DNA from: UBA1550 sp049294435
Lineage (GTDB): Bacteria > Patescibacteriota > Minisyncoccia > Phycocordibacterales > UBA1550
Direction of reading: 5' to 3'
DNA length: 22,873 nt
Assembly (NCBI GenBank): GCA_049294435.1
Contig: JBAQCU010000041.1
Span: forward strand, 1 to 22,873
Below are positions 1-8,173 of this stretch, one piece after another. Every line of letters begins with the position of its first letter. Position 1 is the stretch's first letter. A model generated the notes under the pieces. It made no database searches. It had not been told where the DNA came from and worked only from the letters and a program-made list of their open reading frames with translations. A program made the translations under genes and the position numbers.

Positions 1-3000
1 ACCTCCAAATCCTATTAAACCAAGACCCTGTTACTCAAGTATCAGAAACAGGCGCAGGCTCCCCAGGCAATGAAACAACCTACTTTGGCCCTGCTACACA
101 CAGAGCAGTCATCAATTTCCAGAACAAGTACAAGTCTGCCATCCTTACTCCAGTAGGACTAACAAATGGAACAGGGTACGTGGGCCCCTCCACCATTTCC
201 TACCTAAACAAGGAAGCAAGCAATACAGTAGGAGTAAGCAGTACAAAACCCACCTCTACTTTAGTCACTACCTTGCCGACAGGATGTAAGACTGGATACA
301 AGTTCAGCTCAACCACAGGCAAACCCTGTGTTTCTTCCACCCCTGCCGTCAAGACCACTGTCGCAACCTCGTCCGCGCTCTTCACCAAATCCCTCTCCGC
401 TGGAATGACAAACGACCCCGAAGTAAGGAAACTCCAAACGATGCTTGCAATGAACGGTTCCATCTACCCCGAGAGAACAGTCTCAGGCGACTACGACTTC
501 TACACAGTGCAAGCAGTCAAGAAGTTCCAAGACCTCTACAACCTTGCCACAGCAGAACAAAAGCTCACACTAAACTACGGAGCCGTGGGGCCAAAGACAG
601 CAGAGAAACTCCTTGAGATATTCGGCGACATACAGACAGGTTCAACAGGTATCATTGCCGTTTCTTCCCCTTCTGTCACCACTCCCGCTTACTCTGGAGG
701 TGGAGGAGGTGGAAGTCCTGCGCCTGCACCCGTGGTTACCCCAACACCAACACCAATAGACGGAGGATGGAGTAGTTATGGAACTTGCTCTGTTACTGCC
801 TGTGGACAGACAGGTACCCAGACTCGTTCTTGCACAAACCCAACTCCCGCAAACGGGGGAGCGACATGTTCAGGTTCTGCATCAGAGTCTTGCAGTACTC
901 CTGCCTGCGGAGTTACCACCTATGCCATTACTTCATCCGCAAGTACGGGAGGCGCCATCTCTCCCTCTGGCACAACCGTCGTAGCACAAGCATCCCCTCA
1001 AACATTTACGATTACTCCCAACAGTGGCTACACCATTGCCACACTCACTGTAGACGGCACACTTATCTCTACATCTACATCTCATACATTCACAAATGTA
1101 CAATCCACACACACAATCAGTGTCACATTTTCATTGGTTCCTGTCGCACCAACTCTCTACACACTTTCTGTAACCAACGGAGGGAATGGCACAGTCACAT
1201 CCTCTCCAGCTGGAATCTCCTGCGGAGCAACTTGCTCATATTCATACAACTCTGGAACATCAGTCACACTCACAGCAACACCAAACAGCGAGTACACATT
1301 CTCTGGCTGGTCTGGCATCTGCACAGGTACAGGCACATGTACCACAACTATGTCACAAGCAAGAAGCGTGAGCGCGACGTTCTCTCTCATACCAGTAGGA
1401 GGAAATCCAATCACACTCTCTCTAGTACCAGCAAGAACCTCAGGTGTCGCCCCACTCTCGGTATTCTTTGACGCTTCAGGCACCACTGATCCAACCATGA
1501 CCACCCGTCCTTTCCATGATCTTGAATACACTTGGAGCTTTGGAGATGCTACAGCTGGCACATGGGCATATGGCGCAGCTCCGGGGTCATCAAAGAACAC
1601 CGCTACTGGACCTGTTGCTGCGCACGTGTTTGAAACACCTGGAACATACACTGTTACTATGCAGGCATTTGATGGTACTAATACAAATACTACGACAACA
1701 ACGATTACTGTGACGGATCCGAATGTGGTGTTTGCAGGGACGAATACCATTTGTTTAAGTTCAAACACAACACCAGTAGCGGGAGCTGGTGGATGTCCTA
1801 GTGGTGCGCAGGTGGCAATGCAGTCAAACTTCGCGACGGCGGTGAATACTTATGCGCTGACGAACAGACGGGTGTTGTTTAAGAGAGGCGATACATTCAG
1901 CGCGCCTACGTCAGGAGCTATTACACAAACTGGGCCAGGAATTATCGGCGCGTTCGGCACAGGTGTTGCTCCTATCGTGCAGAAATCTGGGGCAGGGGCA
2001 ATTGTAAACTTGTCCAGATCATCGACCCCGAACATCAAGGACTGGCGGATAATGGACCTTGAATTTGACGGGCTTGATACAGTCGACTCGGTTGGAGTAG
2101 ACACTTTTGGAACGATGAAGCAGGTGCTCGTCCTCAACATGAACATGCACAACATTAACCAAGGCGTTAGCTTTAACGGCTCTATGATAGATTGGTTATA
2201 CAACGCAGGTTACACCAGTCATACCATGTACGACGAGATCGCTGTTGTTGGCTCAACCATAACTGGGATTCCCGATTATGCCAATGGTTCGAGATTGTTC
2301 ATAACCGCGAACCGCCTTTCCATTCAGGGAAACAACTTAGGAAATTTCACTGCCGGCCTTCAAGGAAATCATGTCGTGCGTATTGGGTATGCGGAGAAAA
2401 CGGTGATATCCAATAACACATTGTCCAAAGCAGGCATACCTGGAGCCACTATCAAATTGCACAGTCAGGCATGGTGTCAGGCTGATAGTCTCCCGGGCGA
2501 ATGTTTAACATATAATACTACGCCACCTGAAGCGTATAGTTATCTCACCACTACGCACCCCATAGGTATATTTCAGAACCTTAGTGGATATACCGAGCGA
2601 GTCATCATTTCCGACAATAAGTTCATTGGTGGACAGGGTGCATGGACGGTTACTTTAGGGCCACAGGATAATAATAGGGATGAGCGTTTAAGAGATATTA
2701 TTTTTGAACGTAATTGGCTCGTCCCTGGATCAGCTACTCAAGTAGCTGCCTTGTTTTACTCAATTGACACCACGGTTCGGAACAATATCTGTGACACATC
2801 TCCCGGTACATGCTTCCGCGTGACACGACGCGGGGAAGAACCACCTCCGGATAACGTCCGCATATACAACAACACTTTATACAGCAGCTCTACGGGGGGT
2901 TTTGTCGGTGTGGACATCGGCTCAACAGCTACCAATGTCAGCGTAATAAACAACCTGGGCTGGGCTCCCTCGGCGACAAGCCCGGTCATGATCAACGGCA

Positions 3001-3224
3001 CGGGCGCATCTGGTTTGGTTCAGTCGAACAACTCAACACCCACTCAAATGAAAAGCACATCGCCAGGCTGGGTCTCTGCCACCCCTTCAACCCCATCCGA
3101 CTTCCGTCTTACTACAGGAAGTTACGGACTCAACACAGGAGCAGTGGTAAAAGTCTTCTCTGATTTCTTCAAGAACCTCCGCCCGCAAGCAGGCGCGTAT
3201 GATATCGGCGCAGTGGGGCTGTAA
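1..3224 (+). CDS. Large surface protein: PG-binding, TSP1-like, InlB-type repeats, PKD, beta-helix (5' partial)
   Basis: The frame is open from base 3, so the N-terminus lies outside the window; the GTG at 180 is internal. Domains in order: two peptidoglycan-binding-1-like modules (about 3-240 and 400-640, the first with a YFGPATHRAVINFQ-type motif), then a Gly/Pro linker. Next come a Cys-rich thrombospondin-type-1-like stretch (DGGWSSYG..CS with paired cysteines, about 760-920), two divergent InlB/Flg_new-like repeats (about 925-1400), and a PKD domain (FGDATAG and PGTYTVTM motifs, about 1410-1715). The last ~490 residues are rich in N-N-T/L turns, as in a right-handed parallel beta-helix. 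It is most likely an exported, wall-attached protein that displays a beta-helix for adhesion or glycan binding. Enzymatic activity cannot be assigned. Domain families are recognised by eye; the role is inferred. Confidence 0.85.
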   Translation, partial: LQILLNQDPVTQVSETGAGSPGNETTYFGPATHRAVINFQNKYKSAILTPVGLTNGTGYVGPSTISYLNKEASNTVGVSSTKPTSTLVTTLPTGCKTGYKFSSTTGKPCVSSTPAVKTTVATSSALFTKSLSAGMTNDPEVRKLQTMLAMNGSIYPERTVSGDYDFYTVQAVKKFQDLYNLATAEQKLTLNYGAVGPKTAEKLLEIFGDIQTGSTGIIAVSSPSVTTPAYSGGGGGGSPAPAPVVTPTPTPIDGGWSSYGTCSVTACGQTGTQTRSCTNPTPANGGATCSGSASESCSTPACGVTTYAITSSASTGGAISPSGTTVVAQASPQTFTITPNSGYTIATLTVDGTLISTSTSHTFTNVQSTHTISVTFSLVPVAPTLYTLSVTNGGNGTVTSSPAGISCGATCSYSYNSGTSVTLTATPNSEYTFSGWSGICTGTGTCTTTMSQARSVSATFSLIPVGGNPITLSLVPARTSGVAPLSVFFDASGTTDPTMTTRPFHDLEYTWSFGDATAGTWAYGAAPGSSKNTATGPVAAHVFETPGTYTVTMQAFDGTNTNTTTTTITVTDPNVVFAGTNTICLSSNTTPVAGAGGCPSGAQVAMQSNFATAVNTYALTNRRVLFKRGDTFSAPTSGAITQTGPGIIGAFGTGVAPIVQKSGAGAIVNLSRSSTPNIKDWRIMDLEFDGLDTVDSVGVDTFGTMKQVLVLNMNMHNINQGVSFNGSMIDWLYNAGYTSHTMYDEIAVVGSTITGIPDYANGSRLFITANRLSIQGNNLGNFTAGLQGNHVVRIGYAEKTVISNNTLSKAGIPGATIKLHSQAWCQADSLPGECLTYNTTPPEAYSYLTTTHPIGIFQNLSGYTERVIISDNKFIGGQGAWTVTLGPQDNNRDERLRDIIFERNWLVPGSATQVAALFYSIDTTVRNNICDTSPGTCFRVTRRGEEPPPDNVRIYNNTLYSSSTGGFVGVDIGSTATNVSVINNLGWAPSATSPVMINGTGASGLVQSNNSTPTQMKSTSPGWVSATPSTPSDFRLTTGSYGLNTGAVVKVFSDFFKNLRPQAGAYDIGAVGL

Positions 3225-3250
3225 ATAGGAAGAATATTGAATATAGAATG

Positions 3251-3292
3251 TAGAATAAAGGGCGACGCCGAAAGGCGTCGCCCTTTATTCTA
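3251..3292. terminator. Perfect 19-bp hairpin, likely bidirectional terminator
   Basis: The arms at 3251-3269 and 3274-3292 are exactly complementary over 19 bp, with a GC-rich core (GGGCGACGCC) closed by a GAAA tetraloop and AT-rich outer flanks. The hairpin follows the surface-protein stop codon by 26 bases. There is no long U-tract beyond the stem; the UUUAUU lies within the 3' arm. Confidence 0.75.
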
Positions 3293-3310
3293 CTTCTCCC
3301 CTTGAAATGG

Positions 3311-3322
3311 TAATATATGTAA
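3311..3322 (+). promoter_or_regulatory. Candidate -10 box of tsaE, leaderless type
   Basis: TAATAT at 3311-3316 ends six bases before the tsaE ATG (3323), leaving no room for a Shine-Dalgarno leader. The same layout is seen at rpsT, ruvA, lexA, the DoxX gene and others in this window. No clear -35 box is seen. Confidence 0.45.
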
Positions 3323-3790
3323 ATGCAGAAGGACGTCAAAAATTTGGAGGAATTGCGAGCTGTTGCAGACGGCTTTTTAAAGACTATCGCAGGAAAACCC
3401 CTCAAGGAAACAGCTACGGTTGTTGGTCTTTCTGGGGACCTAGGCGCAGGCAAGACCGCTTTTGTAAAATGCGTTGCGAGCATCTTGGGTATCACGGAGG
3501 TCGTTACAAGCCCAACGTTCATTCTAGAGAAAGTTTACATTATTCCTCGTGGGTCGGTTGTGGGTGAGCGATTTACAAAACTCATCCATATTGATGCGTA
3601 CCGCCTTGAAGGTGGAAAAGAAATGAGGGCGCTAGACTGGAACTCGCTTCTTCTCGACGAGCACAATCTTATTTTTATGGAATGGCCAGAGAAGGTGGAA
3701 GATGCTCTTCCAAATGATATGATAGGAATATCGTTTGAGTATGTGAACGAAGGAGTGCGACGAGTAGAAGGGGAGATACTGAGGGATTGA
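3323..3790 (+). CDS. tsaE: tRNA threonylcarbamoyladenosine biosynthesis ATPase TsaE
   Basis: This 155-aa P-loop ATPase works with TsaB and TsaD to put the t6A37 modification on tRNAs reading ANN codons. Visible motifs are Walker A GDLGAGKT (about residues 38-45), the family TSPTF motif, HIDAYRLEGG with its conserved Asp, and the C-terminal FMEWPEKV. Length matches the family. The ATG at 3323 sits just behind a TAATAT box, and the N-terminus begins at the usual place before Walker A. It is followed by a hairpin repeat and then polA. Family assignment is firm; the function is known from homologues. Confidence 0.95.
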   Translation: MQKDVKNLEELRAVADGFLKTIAGKPLKETATVVGLSGDLGAGKTAFVKCVASILGITEVVTSPTFILEKVYIIPRGSVVGERFTKLIHIDAYRLEGGKEMRALDWNSLLLDEHNLIFMEWPEKVEDALPNDMIGISFEYVNEGVRRVEGEILRD

Positions 3791-3800
3791 CCAACCCTTG

Positions 3801-3870
3801 TCATTGCGAGGTACGAAGCAATCCAGAGCATGTGTAGTAATTCCTAGATTGCTTCGAGTACTCGCAATGA
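3801..3870. repeat. Imperfect palindromic intergenic repeat between tsaE and polA
   Basis: Arms at 3801-3823 and 3847-3870 are near-perfect inverted copies (TCATTGCGAG..GAAGCAATC against GATTGCTTCG..CTCGCAATGA), with a few unmatched bases in the middle of the stem and a 23-base loop. It resembles the REP/MITE-type hairpins with a CATTGCGAG end common in many bacterial genomes. It fills almost the whole tsaE-polA gap and could also fold in the transcript. Confidence 0.75.
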
Positions 3871-3885
3871 CGTAGAAAATAAATT

Positions 3886-6243
3886 ATGGCAAAAAAAGAA
3901 ACAAGGAAGACACTCATCCTTTTAGACGCGCACGCTATTCTTCACCGCGCATATCACGCACTTCCAGAATTTTCTTCTAGCAAAGGCGAGCCAACAGGCG
4001 CGCTCTACGGCCTCTCCACGATGATAATGAAAATCATCAAAGACTTGAAACCTGATTATATTGTCGGCTGTTTTGATTTACCTCAGCCGACATTTCGCCA
4101 CGAAGCATACGAGGCATATAAGCAGGGGCGCGCAAAAGCAGAGGACGATTTGGTACACCAAATAAAACGCTCACGCGATATTTTTGCATCGCTCGGTATA
4201 CCAGCGTATGAACTCCCTGGTTTTGAAGCCGATGACCTCCTTGCAACAATAGTAGAAAAAACAAAAGGTGATAAAAACTTGCGAGTCATCATTGCGTCTG
4301 GTGATATGGACACGCTTCAACTCGTTGACGGCGAGCGTGTTCTAGTTTATACACTGAAGAAGGGAATAAATGACACTATTTTATATAATGAGAAAGCTGT
4401 TGTGGAACGCTTTGGTTTCAAGCCATCGCTTCTCCCAGACTACAAAGGTCTTCGTGGAGATCCATCTGACAACATTATAGGCATTAAAGGTATTGGCGAA
4501 AAGACAGCAACCACACTCATTACAACATTTGGTTCAATTGAGGATATTTACAAAAAAATAAAAAAGGATCCAGAAGCTTTCAAAAAAGCCGGACTGACCC
4601 CGCGCATTATTAAACTCCTTGAAGATGGCGAAGAAGAGGCACTGTTTTCCAAAACACTTGCGACAGTGCGCAGTGACGCACCGATAGAATTCTCTCTTCC
4701 CAAAAAAGTATGGCGTGATGGATTTGAACCAGAGAGAGCTGAGGCTCTTTTTGCAGACCTTGATTTTCGCGGGCTTCGTGACAGACTCCACGACCTAGTG
4801 GGGATTGCCCGACCAGAAAAAGAAGAAGGTGTGGAAGAAGAAAATATTGATCCAGCTCTTTTTAAGCAAGCGCAGATTGCTCTATGGCTCCTGAACTCCG
4901 AACTCACAACACCGTCGTTTGAGGACATGCTCCACTATACGAAAAAGAAAAATTTTGCTGACGCATTTGAGGCACTCGAAGCGGAGATAGGGAAGCATGG
5001 GTTGGGGGCAGTGTATCGCGATATTGAGCTCCCAATTATTCCTATTATTGAAGATGCGCAAAGATATGGAATTATCGTAGACAAGAAACACCTCGAAAAT
5101 CTTTCAAAAAAATATCATATTGAGTTAGATAAAATCACATCACGTATTTACAAACACGCAGGCGGAGAGTTTAATATGAATTCGCCGAAACAACTTGGAG
5201 AAATACTTTTTGACAAACTCAGGCTGCAAGTCAAGGGACTTAAAAAAACCGAGGGCGGAGCGCGCTCGACGCGTGAGTCAGAGCTTGTAAAGCTAAAGGA
5301 CGCTCATCCAATTGTTGCTGATATACTACTATATCGCGAACTTCAAAAACTTCTTTCAACATATATTGATAATCTGCCAAAGCTTATAGGAGAGGATGGG
5401 CGTTTACACACATCATTAAACCAAGCCGGAACGACTACTGGCAGAATGTCGTCCTCAAACCCAAACCTTCAAAATATCCCTGTACGTGGGGAGTATGGAG
5501 AGGCAATTAGAAACGCATTTGTTGCCCCCGATGGTTCCACACTTATAGCGTTTGATTACTCGCAAATTGAAATGCGTGTTCTTGCGGCGCTGTCGGAAGA
5601 CGAACATTTGATGGAAGTTTTTCGCGTTGGGGCGGATGTGCACACGTCTGTCGCATCGCGAGTGTTTAAAGTCGCGGAAAAAGATGTTACTCCAGAGATG
5701 CGTCGTCGTGCAAAGGTGATCAACTTCGGCATTGTGTATGGAATGGGGGTGAACGCGCTCAAAGACAACCTTGGTTCAACTCGCGCGGAGGCGCAGGAAT
5801 TTTATGACAATTATTTTTTAACTTTTCCAAAGATTGCAAAATATTTTGAAGAAGTAAAATCGCGCGCAAAAAAAGATGGCTTCACGACAACATATTTTGG
5901 GCGACGCCGGTTTTTTGCTGGGCTCAAGTCGCCAATTCAGTTTATACGTGCCAGCGCGGAACGTATGGCAATGAATGCGCCACTTCAAGGGACTGCCGCG
6001 GATATTATAAAATTGGCAATGAAGCGTGCGACTGATGGATTAGAAAAAGCGGGACTTCTGCAGAGGGCACATCTTTTGCTTCAGATACATGATGAACTTT
6101 TATATGAAGTTGAAGATGGAAGCGTGGATAAAGTGCGTGTTCTGGTTGAGGAGGCGATGGAACACGCGGTGGAATTCCCTGTACCTATTACGGTGTCTGT
6201 GATGGAAGGGAAGCGCTTTGGTTCAATGGAAGATATTAAATAA
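3886..6243 (+). CDS. polA: DNA polymerase I, proofreading domain reduced
   Basis: 785 residues, shorter than E. coli PolA (928) or Taq (832). Residues 1 to about 290 form the 5'-nuclease domain (LILLDAHAILHRAYH, PGFEADDLLA, ASGDMDTLQL, then GDPSDNI with the helix-hairpin-helix KGIGEKTA). The region from about 290 to 385 is short and lacks the DxE and other metal ligands of a 3'-5' exonuclease, so proofreading is probably absent. The polymerase domain is complete: TTGRMSSSNPNLQNIPVR, motif A with Asp557 (DYSQIE), motif B around Lys610 (RRRAKVINFG) and motif C with Asp736 (QIHDEL). The ATG at 3886 gives a normal N-terminus. The holA-like gene follows after 48 bases and may be co-transcribed. 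Roles are repair and Okazaki fragment processing. Confidence 0.97.
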   Translation: MAKKETRKTLILLDAHAILHRAYHALPEFSSSKGEPTGALYGLSTMIMKIIKDLKPDYIVGCFDLPQPTFRHEAYEAYKQGRAKAEDDLVHQIKRSRDIFASLGIPAYELPGFEADDLLATIVEKTKGDKNLRVIIASGDMDTLQLVDGERVLVYTLKKGINDTILYNEKAVVERFGFKPSLLPDYKGLRGDPSDNIIGIKGIGEKTATTLITTFGSIEDIYKKIKKDPEAFKKAGLTPRIIKLLEDGEEEALFSKTLATVRSDAPIEFSLPKKVWRDGFEPERAEALFADLDFRGLRDRLHDLVGIARPEKEEGVEEENIDPALFKQAQIALWLLNSELTTPSFEDMLHYTKKKNFADAFEALEAEIGKHGLGAVYRDIELPIIPIIEDAQRYGIIVDKKHLENLSKKYHIELDKITSRIYKHAGGEFNMNSPKQLGEILFDKLRLQVKGLKKTEGGARSTRESELVKLKDAHPIVADILLYRELQKLLSTYIDNLPKLIGEDGRLHTSLNQAGTTTGRMSSSNPNLQNIPVRGEYGEAIRNAFVAPDGSTLIAFDYSQIEMRVLAALSEDEHLMEVFRVGADVHTSVASRVFKVAEKDVTPEMRRRAKVINFGIVYGMGVNALKDNLGSTRAEAQEFYDNYFLTFPKIAKYFEEVKSRAKKDGFTTTYFGRRRFFAGLKSPIQFIRASAERMAMNAPLQGTAADIIKLAMKRATDGLEKAGLLQRAHLLLQIHDELLYEVEDGSVDKVRVLVEEAMEHAVEFPVPITVSVMEGKRFGSMEDIK

Positions 6244-6291
6244 GGGAACAATTTACAAGTGACATTTGACATGTGACCAAAATACAACACA

Positions 6292-7002
6292 ATGCTATAC
6301 GTTATTTACGGCAAGGATAGAGAAAAAGGACGCGCGCGTTTTCGCGCACTTAGAGATGATCTTGGTAAAAAATGCGGAGAGGAGAGCACTATCCTTGAAG
6401 GTGAAATTTCAAAAGAGTTTTTGCATTCGTCCGCAGTTTCACAGGGGCTTTTTGGCAACACCACACTTTTTGTATTTGATTGTGTTTTTGATAAAAAAGA
6501 TGAGCAGGAAGCTCTCTTGGCGCACGCAAACGAGCTTTGTTTGTCGCCAAATTTTTTTCTAGTATTTGAGCCGGAGTTAGATAAAAAAATTGCGGATGAA
6601 ATCAAAGCGACAAAAGCAGAGGTTGAAGAATTTCCGCTAAAAAAAGCCGACACACGACCAGATTTTAATATCTTCTCTCTTGGTGACGCCATTGGGAGAC
6701 GCAACAAAAAGGAACTTTGGGTTTTGTACCAAGAAGCGCGAACAGCTGGTCTTTCGTCTGAAGAAATTTGTAACACGCTTTTTTGGGCAGTAAAAAATCT
6801 CGCGCTGATGAAAAATGCCAATATAGAGAACGACGCGGGGATGAATCCATTTGTTGCAAAAAAGAATCGCGAGTACGCAAAAAACTATACACAGGAAGAA
6901 ATTGTAAATTTGTCACACGCGCTCGTTACTCTGTACCACGAAGCGCATCGCGGAGGGGAGCCGATGGATGTCGCATTGGAGAGATTCATCCTGGGTCTGT
7001 AA
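6292..7002 (+). CDS. holA: DNA polymerase III delta subunit-like protein
   Basis: 236 residues, clearly shorter than E. coli HolA (343). The N-terminus (LYVIYGKDREKGRARF) matches the delta/AAA-like start. The C-terminus has the typical helical collar signature, with NPFVAKKNREYAKNYT followed by a helix ending in ALERFILGL. Delta opens the sliding clamp within the clamp-loader complex. The middle domain looks compressed. The gene lies 48 bases after polA on the same strand and ends 1-2 bases before a terminator, so the two may form one unit. The assignment rests mainly on the C-terminal pattern and the context. Confidence 0.75.
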   Translation: MLYVIYGKDREKGRARFRALRDDLGKKCGEESTILEGEISKEFLHSSAVSQGLFGNTTLFVFDCVFDKKDEQEALLAHANELCLSPNFFLVFEPELDKKIADEIKATKAEVEEFPLKKADTRPDFNIFSLGDAIGRRNKKELWVLYQEARTAGLSSEEICNTLFWAVKNLALMKNANIENDAGMNPFVAKKNREYAKNYTQEEIVNLSHALVTLYHEAHRGGEPMDVALERFILGL

Positions 7003-7003
7003 T

Positions 7004-7035
7004 AAAAAAAATCGTACCGAGGTACGATTTTTTGT
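7004..7035. terminator. Bidirectional intrinsic terminator
   Basis: ATCGTACC (7011-7018) pairs with GGTACGAT (7021-7028), and the stem extends through an A-run on the left and a T-run on the right. On the plus strand it ends the holA unit with a T6 run. On the minus strand the hairpin is followed by seven Ts, so it can also stop transcription arriving from 7190. Confidence 0.8.
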
Positions 7036-7190
7036 TTTTTATGTTTGCCTGTATGAGGCGGAAAGAACTGTTTCTTTTGGCGTAGTTTACTACGCAATGT
7101 GCAAATGATGGTTATGTGCGTTAATTCCTTTTTGTTAAGTCAATAAACTGACTAGTGTTTGAAATTTGCGAACCAACTAACTATCCCTGT
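7004..7190 (-). ncRNA. Candidate small RNA of about 185 nt
   Basis: A promoter and a terminator on the minus strand frame a stretch with no plausible gene. The promoter is TATAAT (plus coordinates 7196-7201) with TTGCGC 17 bases upstream (7219-7224). The terminator is the hairpin plus U7 at 7004-7035. Internal hairpins include GCGTAG-UAAA-CUACGC (7080-7095) and AGTCA/TGACT (7138-7153). It does not match any known small RNA that I recognise; its length is near that of 6S RNA but I cannot show the 6S fold. It could also be a spurious promoter. Confidence 0.35.
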
Positions 7191-7195
7191 GTTAA

Positions 7196-7240
7196 TTATA
7201 CCATCACCATTTTTTACGCGCAATAGATACCTGTGGATAA
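7196..7240 (-). promoter_or_regulatory. Minus-strand promoter with an adjacent DnaA-box-like 9-mer
   Basis: TATAAT at 7196-7201 and TTGCGC at 7219-7224 are spaced by 17 bases on the minus strand. Directly upstream, 7232-7240 is an exact TTATCCACA 9-mer on the minus strand. A single box does not make an origin. Confidence 0.5.
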
Positions 7241-7246
7241 CTTTTT

Positions 7247-7403
7247 TGTGCGCGCTTTTGTCTACAGTAGACTCGGTCACGAGTTGCTAAGTCGCTTCGC
7301 TTCTAAGCACTCGCAACCCCGCCTCATTGTTTTTGAGTACAAAAACATATTCCAGCTTTCGATTCCTAACACAAGTGACGCAGGTCACCTGTTCTGGGCG
7401 CAC
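7247..7403. repeat. Cloverleaf-like hairpin element, copy A
   Basis: This shares conserved blocks with 13889-14039 and 14064-14181: GGTCACGAG, CTCGCAACCCCG, then a GTTTTTG-AGTA-CAAAAAC hairpin (7329-7346), TTTCGATTCCT, and a third hairpin GTGAC-GCAG-GTCAC (7375-7388). The outer ends GTGCGC (7247-7252) and GCGCAC (7398-7403) can pair. Hairpin stems differ from the other copies but stay complementary. An extra small hairpin (GTCTA-CAG-TAGAC) lies at 7260-7272. Confidence 0.6.
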
Positions 7404-7449
7404 AAAATAAAACCCGCTAAAAAGCGGGAATTTTATTTTGTGCGCCCAG
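7394..7449. repeat. 19-bp perfect inverted repeat containing tRNA-Lys acceptor ends
   Basis: Arms at 7394-7412 and 7431-7449 are exact inverted copies (CTGGGCGCACAAAATAAAA on the left). Between them is a CCCGC-TAAAAA-GCGGG hairpin. The right arm continues into AGGAATCG, so 7440-7458 is identical to 7581-7599, the 3' end of the real tRNA-Lys. It looks like a duplicated tRNA 3' end plus terminator, with an inverted half copy on the left. Confidence 0.7.
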
Positions 7450-7535
7450 TAGGAATCGCCTCTCACGTTGCTACGCTCGAAACCTGCGCCCTCTCTTCGA
7501 GGGCTGCGGCCCGCGGTTCGATTCCACTTGTGAAG

Positions 7536-7581
7536 CAGACAAAAAGAAAAACACCCACAAGGGGTGCATTCTTTTTGTCTG
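7536..7581 (-). terminator. Hairpin terminator downstream of tRNA-Lys
   Basis: CAGACAAAAAGAA (7536-7548) pairs with TTCTTTTTGTCTG (7569-7581), and CACCC (7552-7556) with GGGTG (7562-7566). It lies directly 3' of the minus-strand tRNA, and the 3' arm supplies a TTTTTCTTTTT run. Confidence 0.65.
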
Positions 7582-7654
7582 TGCGCCCAGTAGGAATCGA
7601 ACCTACGACCGTCTCCTTAAAAGGGAGCTGCTCTACCGACTGAGCTATGGGCGC
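7582..7654 (-). tRNA. tRNA-Lys (UUU)
   Basis: On the minus strand: a 7-bp acceptor stem GCGCCCA/TGGGCGC with A73, D-arm GCTC..GAGC, anticodon loop CTTTTAA (anticodon UUU) on a stem with one G-A mismatch at the first pair, and T-arm GTAGG-TTCGATT-CCTAC. CCA is not encoded, so a CCA-adding enzyme is needed. Part of its 3' end is duplicated at 7440-7458. Confidence 0.95.
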
Positions 7655-7682
7655 ATTTAATTAACACATTAAGACAAACAGG

Positions 7683-7710
7683 ATATTACCACAAAATGCG
7701 GTATTTGCAA
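7683..7710 (-). promoter_or_regulatory. tRNA-Lys promoter
   Basis: On the minus strand, TTGCAA (7705-7710) and TAATAT (7683-7688) are separated by 16 bases. The predicted start lies about 20 bases before the tRNA 5' end. Confidence 0.6.
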
Positions 7711-7712
7711 TT

Positions 7713-8147
7713 CTAGAGTGGCAAGTCTATCGCAAACGCGCCTGGTCCTAGGAAAAGGAGAGCGAATGATACGACTGCGAGTATTATGTAAAACTCAATT
7801 GTGTTTCGTGGGAGAGCCGAGGGCTTTTGCCATTTGATAATTGTCGCAAGTAGCATAAGCGCGCCGGTCACGAGCACCACCATTTGTGTGTAGAGACCGA
7901 TAACCAAAAGAACCCCAGCGACACCTTCCACAGAAGACACTACCCAAAAATAAACCTTTGACGGGCGAAGACCGAGCTTTTCTTTTAGCCTTCGTCCAAG
8001 ACGCGAATCTGGTGATTCGTCCGCGCGCTGGTGTGTAACTTTCTCGTACCAAAAATATACAAATATAAGTCCGAGCGTCACGCGAAGGGCAAAAACGCCA
8101 AGCATTTGGAAATCAAGAAGTGAAGGGAATAATGATAATGTTTGCAT
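7713..8147 (-). CDS. DoxX-like integral membrane protein
   Basis: 144 residues with four hydrophobic segments (about 16-36, 66-86, 89-107 and 116-136), as in the DoxX family. The family motif region (TLGLIFVYFWYEKVTH) and the later EGVAGVLLVIGL segment fit. A charged loop with RRLKEKLGLRPSK lies between helices 1 and 2. The exact biochemical role is not known; relatives are linked to respiratory quinone or thiol chemistry, which I cannot confirm here. The ATG at 8147 follows a TACAAT box by six bases, another leaderless-type start. The gene is transcribed in the same direction as the MurE-like ligase upstream but has its own promoter signal. Confidence 0.8.
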   Translation of the reverse strand: MQTLSLFPSLLDFQMLGVFALRVTLGLIFVYFWYEKVTHQRADESPDSRLGRRLKEKLGLRPSKVYFWVVSSVEGVAGVLLVIGLYTQMVVLVTGALMLLATIIKWQKPSALPRNTIEFYIILAVVSFALLFLGPGAFAIDLPL

Positions 8148-8153
8148 CGGCCT

Positions 8154-8159
8154 ATTGTA
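8154..8159 (-). promoter_or_regulatory. -10 box of the DoxX-like gene
   Basis: TACAAT on the minus strand ends six bases before the ATG at 8147, so a leaderless transcript is likely. Confidence 0.45.
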
Positions 8160-8173
8160 TCAAAAAAATGTAA

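Larger units (their letters stand above)
7041..7581. other. 540-base non-coding stretch
   Basis: No convincing protein gene is present. The left half (7041-7240) is AT-rich and holds the candidate small RNA and its promoter. The right half (7247-7581) is a mosaic of hairpins and fragments resembling the T-arm and acceptor end of the tRNA-Lys next door; these are listed separately. Confidence 0.7.

Noticed and set aside
7232..7240. Replication origin
   Set aside because: Only one exact DnaA 9-mer is seen here (another stands alone at 17614-17622); there is no box cluster, and dnaA/dnaN are not nearby.
7233..7643. 136-aa open frame through the tRNA region
   Set aside because: It runs over hairpins and into the tRNA-Lys gene on the opposite strand, with no family features.
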